From positions 1 through 22,656 of the forward strand of contig CAMLHT010000026.1 of NCBI GenBank assembly GCA_946479895.1: a stretch of 22,656 nucleotides of DNA, read 5' to 3'. Each line of letters begins with the position of its first letter. Position 1 is the first letter of the stretch. Position numbers and translations under genes: made by a program. The DNA comes from an uncultured Gemmatimonadota bacterium (GTDB lineage: Bacteria > Gemmatimonadota > Gemmatimonadetes > Gemmatimonadales > Gemmatimonadaceae). The notes beneath the pieces were generated by a model. It saw only the letters and a list, made by a program, of their open reading frames with translations, had not been told where the DNA came from and did not search any database. Below are positions 21,458-22,656 of this stretch, in pieces.

Positions 21458-22656
21458 TCAGGTGCGACAGAGGCCGTGCGGGTCCGGCCTCGGCCCGGTG
21501 AGGGCGGGACGCTGCTTCATGTTCGCGAGCTCGCCCACGACGTCATGGACGTAGTTGCCGATCTTCGTCATCCGATCGTACGCGACGTACTGGGGCTCGT
21601 CGGACACCATGTGGTAGTCGATGTACCAGGCGGCGGCGACGAAGAACGCGACCGGGATGCCGTACCGGGCATACATGTAATGGTCGCTCCGGCAATAGGC
21701 GTTGGTCGGATCGCCGGTCCGGTCGAAGTTGTAGTCGAAGCGGAAGCCGTAGCCCGGCCGGGCGTTCACGCGCTGCGCCACCTCGTCGAGCTCGTTGGAT
21801 CGCCGCCGCAGGCCGATGACCACGAGGGCGTTCTCGCCGCCGGGCGGCGCGTCCTCGACCTCGCCGCGGGCCATCTGATCCATGTTGATCTGCGTGACGA
21901 TGGAGTCGCGCGGCACCGTCGGGTGGTCGGCGTAGTACTGCGCGCCATACAGGCCCTTCTCTTCCGCCGTGTGAAACACGAACAGGAGTGATCTCGCGGG
22001 CTTCACCCGTGCGGCCGCGAACGCCTCGGCGATCTCCAGCGCGAGAACGGCGCCGCTGCCGTCGTCATCCGCTCCGTTGAAGATCGAGTCCAGCCGGCGT
22101 CCGTTGGCGCGATGCAGGCTGTCGACCAGCCGGTTGATGATCGTCCACTGGGAATCGCTGACGTTGCGCGGGGGCGGATCGTCGGCGCCGCGCTTGCGCA
22201 CCACCGCGTTGAACGCCCGGATGGAATCGTGGTCCACCGGCGGCCCCATGCCGATGTGATCGTGATGCGCCCCGACGGCGACGTACGTGTTGCGCAGCGC
22301 GGGGTCGGAGCCGCGGATGATCCCGGCGACGTTGTATGACGGGTACGGCGCCGGTCGATCGATGAATCCGGCATTGCCCGAGAGCGGCGCTCCGGCGGAT
22401 CCACGCGCCAGCGACGCGAGCGGCGCGCCGAAGATCCGTTCCGCGACGCCGGACGTGACACTGATGACGGTCAGCGGTCCGACGGCACCCGTGGAAGCGG
22501 TATCCCAGTAGGTCTCGCGCGCCACCTTGTACGCCGCCGGGGCACCGAGGTCGAGCGTCGCGACGACGATCGCGCGGGCACCGGCAAACCGGCGCAGGTC
22601 ATCGCGCTGCCAGAAGTTGAAGGACGGACGATTCGCGGCGGCGGCGAAGACCTCGG
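21458..22656 (-). CDS. M28-family zinc aminopeptidase, 5' end outside the window
   Basis: About 398 C-terminal residues of an M28 metallopeptidase, which removes N-terminal amino acids using two zinc ions. The open frame continues through the right edge with no stop, and the part upstream of 22525 (SFNFWQRDDLRRFAGARA and on) fits the family's inserted PA-like region, so the gene is cut by the window, not broken. Zinc and catalytic motifs are visible: GAHHDHIG near 22270, NGADDDGSGA near 22075, TAEEKG near 21970, NMDQMARG near 21880 and the downstream SDHYMYARYGIP. The stretch between the first His-Asp pair and the ADD motif is about 64 residues, longer than the 10-20 I expect. The C-terminus (HGLCRT) has a lone Cys. 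It heads the minus-strand cluster with the two amidohydrolases. Confidence 0.9.
   Translation of the reverse strand, partial: EVFAAAANRPSFNFWQRDDLRRFAGARAIVVATLDLGAPAAYKVARETYWDTASTGAVGPLTVISVTSGVAERIFGAPLASLARGSAGAPLSGNAGFIDRPAPYPSYNVAGIIRGSDPALRNTYVAVGAHHDHIGMGPPVDHDSIRAFNAVVRKRGADDPPPRNVSDSQWTIINRLVDSLHRANGRRLDSIFNGADDDGSGAVLALEIAEAFAAARVKPARSLLFVFHTAEEKGLYGAQYYADHPTVPRDSIVTQINMDQMARGEVEDAPPGGENALVVIGLRRRSNELDEVAQRVNARPGYGFRFDYNFDRTGDPTNAYCRSDHYMYARYGIPVAFFVAAAWYIDYHMVSDEPQYVAYDRMTKIGNYVHDVVGELANMKQRPALTGPRPDPHGLCRT

Noticed and set aside
1..22656. tRNA, rRNA, CRISPR arrays, insertion sequences, phage or toxin-antitoxin loci
   Set aside because: I found no supporting structure, repeat-spacer pattern, transposase, integrase or matching protein in either strand.

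Overview
The window is GC-rich, densely coded bacterial DNA. It holds a complete clpB, a TonB-dependent receptor, a CBM9/DUF5916-type outer-membrane protein, a 6-bladed-propeller-like protein, several exported amidohydrolases and an M28 peptidase. Many products start with a Sec signal peptide ending near 'AQ' or a lipoprotein signal. This set suggests a Gram-negative member of Gemmatimonadota or a similar lineage such as Acidobacteriota. That placement is inferred from gene content only; there is no rRNA in the window.

Layout. (A) 1-3654, minus strand: four closely spaced genes that look like one operon. In order of transcription they are an exported protein with tandem helical repeats and an Arg/Gly-rich tail, a 93-aa lipoprotein, a secreted N-acyl-D-amino-acid deacylase-like enzyme, and an FHA-transmembrane-serine protease. 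(B) 3773-6016, plus strand: an exported right-handed beta-helix protein with a C-terminal PA14-like domain. (C) 6017-6274, non-coding between convergent genes: a large interrupted palindrome with 41-nt arms, and a separate perfect 12-bp hairpin serving as likely terminator. (D) 6275-9590: a divergent pair, the TonB-dependent receptor (minus) and a PaiB-like flavin-binding protein (plus), with a small palindrome between them. (E) 9604-14630, minus strand: the CBM9/DUF5916 protein lies downstream of clpB. Upstream of clpB is a 335-nt divergent intergenic region with two adjacent perfect palindromes. (F) 14966-17484, plus strand: a modular surface lipoprotein with a good terminator, a small exported DUF4177-like protein and a small lipoprotein. 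(G) 17486-22656, minus strand: an M28 peptidase cut by the window edge, two translationally coupled amidohydrolases, and a propeller protein.

Functionally the two flanks share a theme. Deacylase, M28 peptidase and amidohydrolases are all predicted to act outside the cytoplasm and suit scavenging of peptides and modified amino acids. The TonB receptor and DUF5916 protein are outer-membrane proteins. ClpB is housekeeping protein rescue.

I see no phage, CRISPR, insertion sequence, tRNA or toxin-antitoxin locus, and no clear new multi-gene system. The most notable observations are: the 41-nt-arm palindrome; a repeat resembling a dispersed element that supplies the start of a signal peptide; a coupled amidohydrolase pair whose second member has lost every expected metal ligand; and regulatory-looking palindromes upstream of clpB and of the modular lipoprotein.
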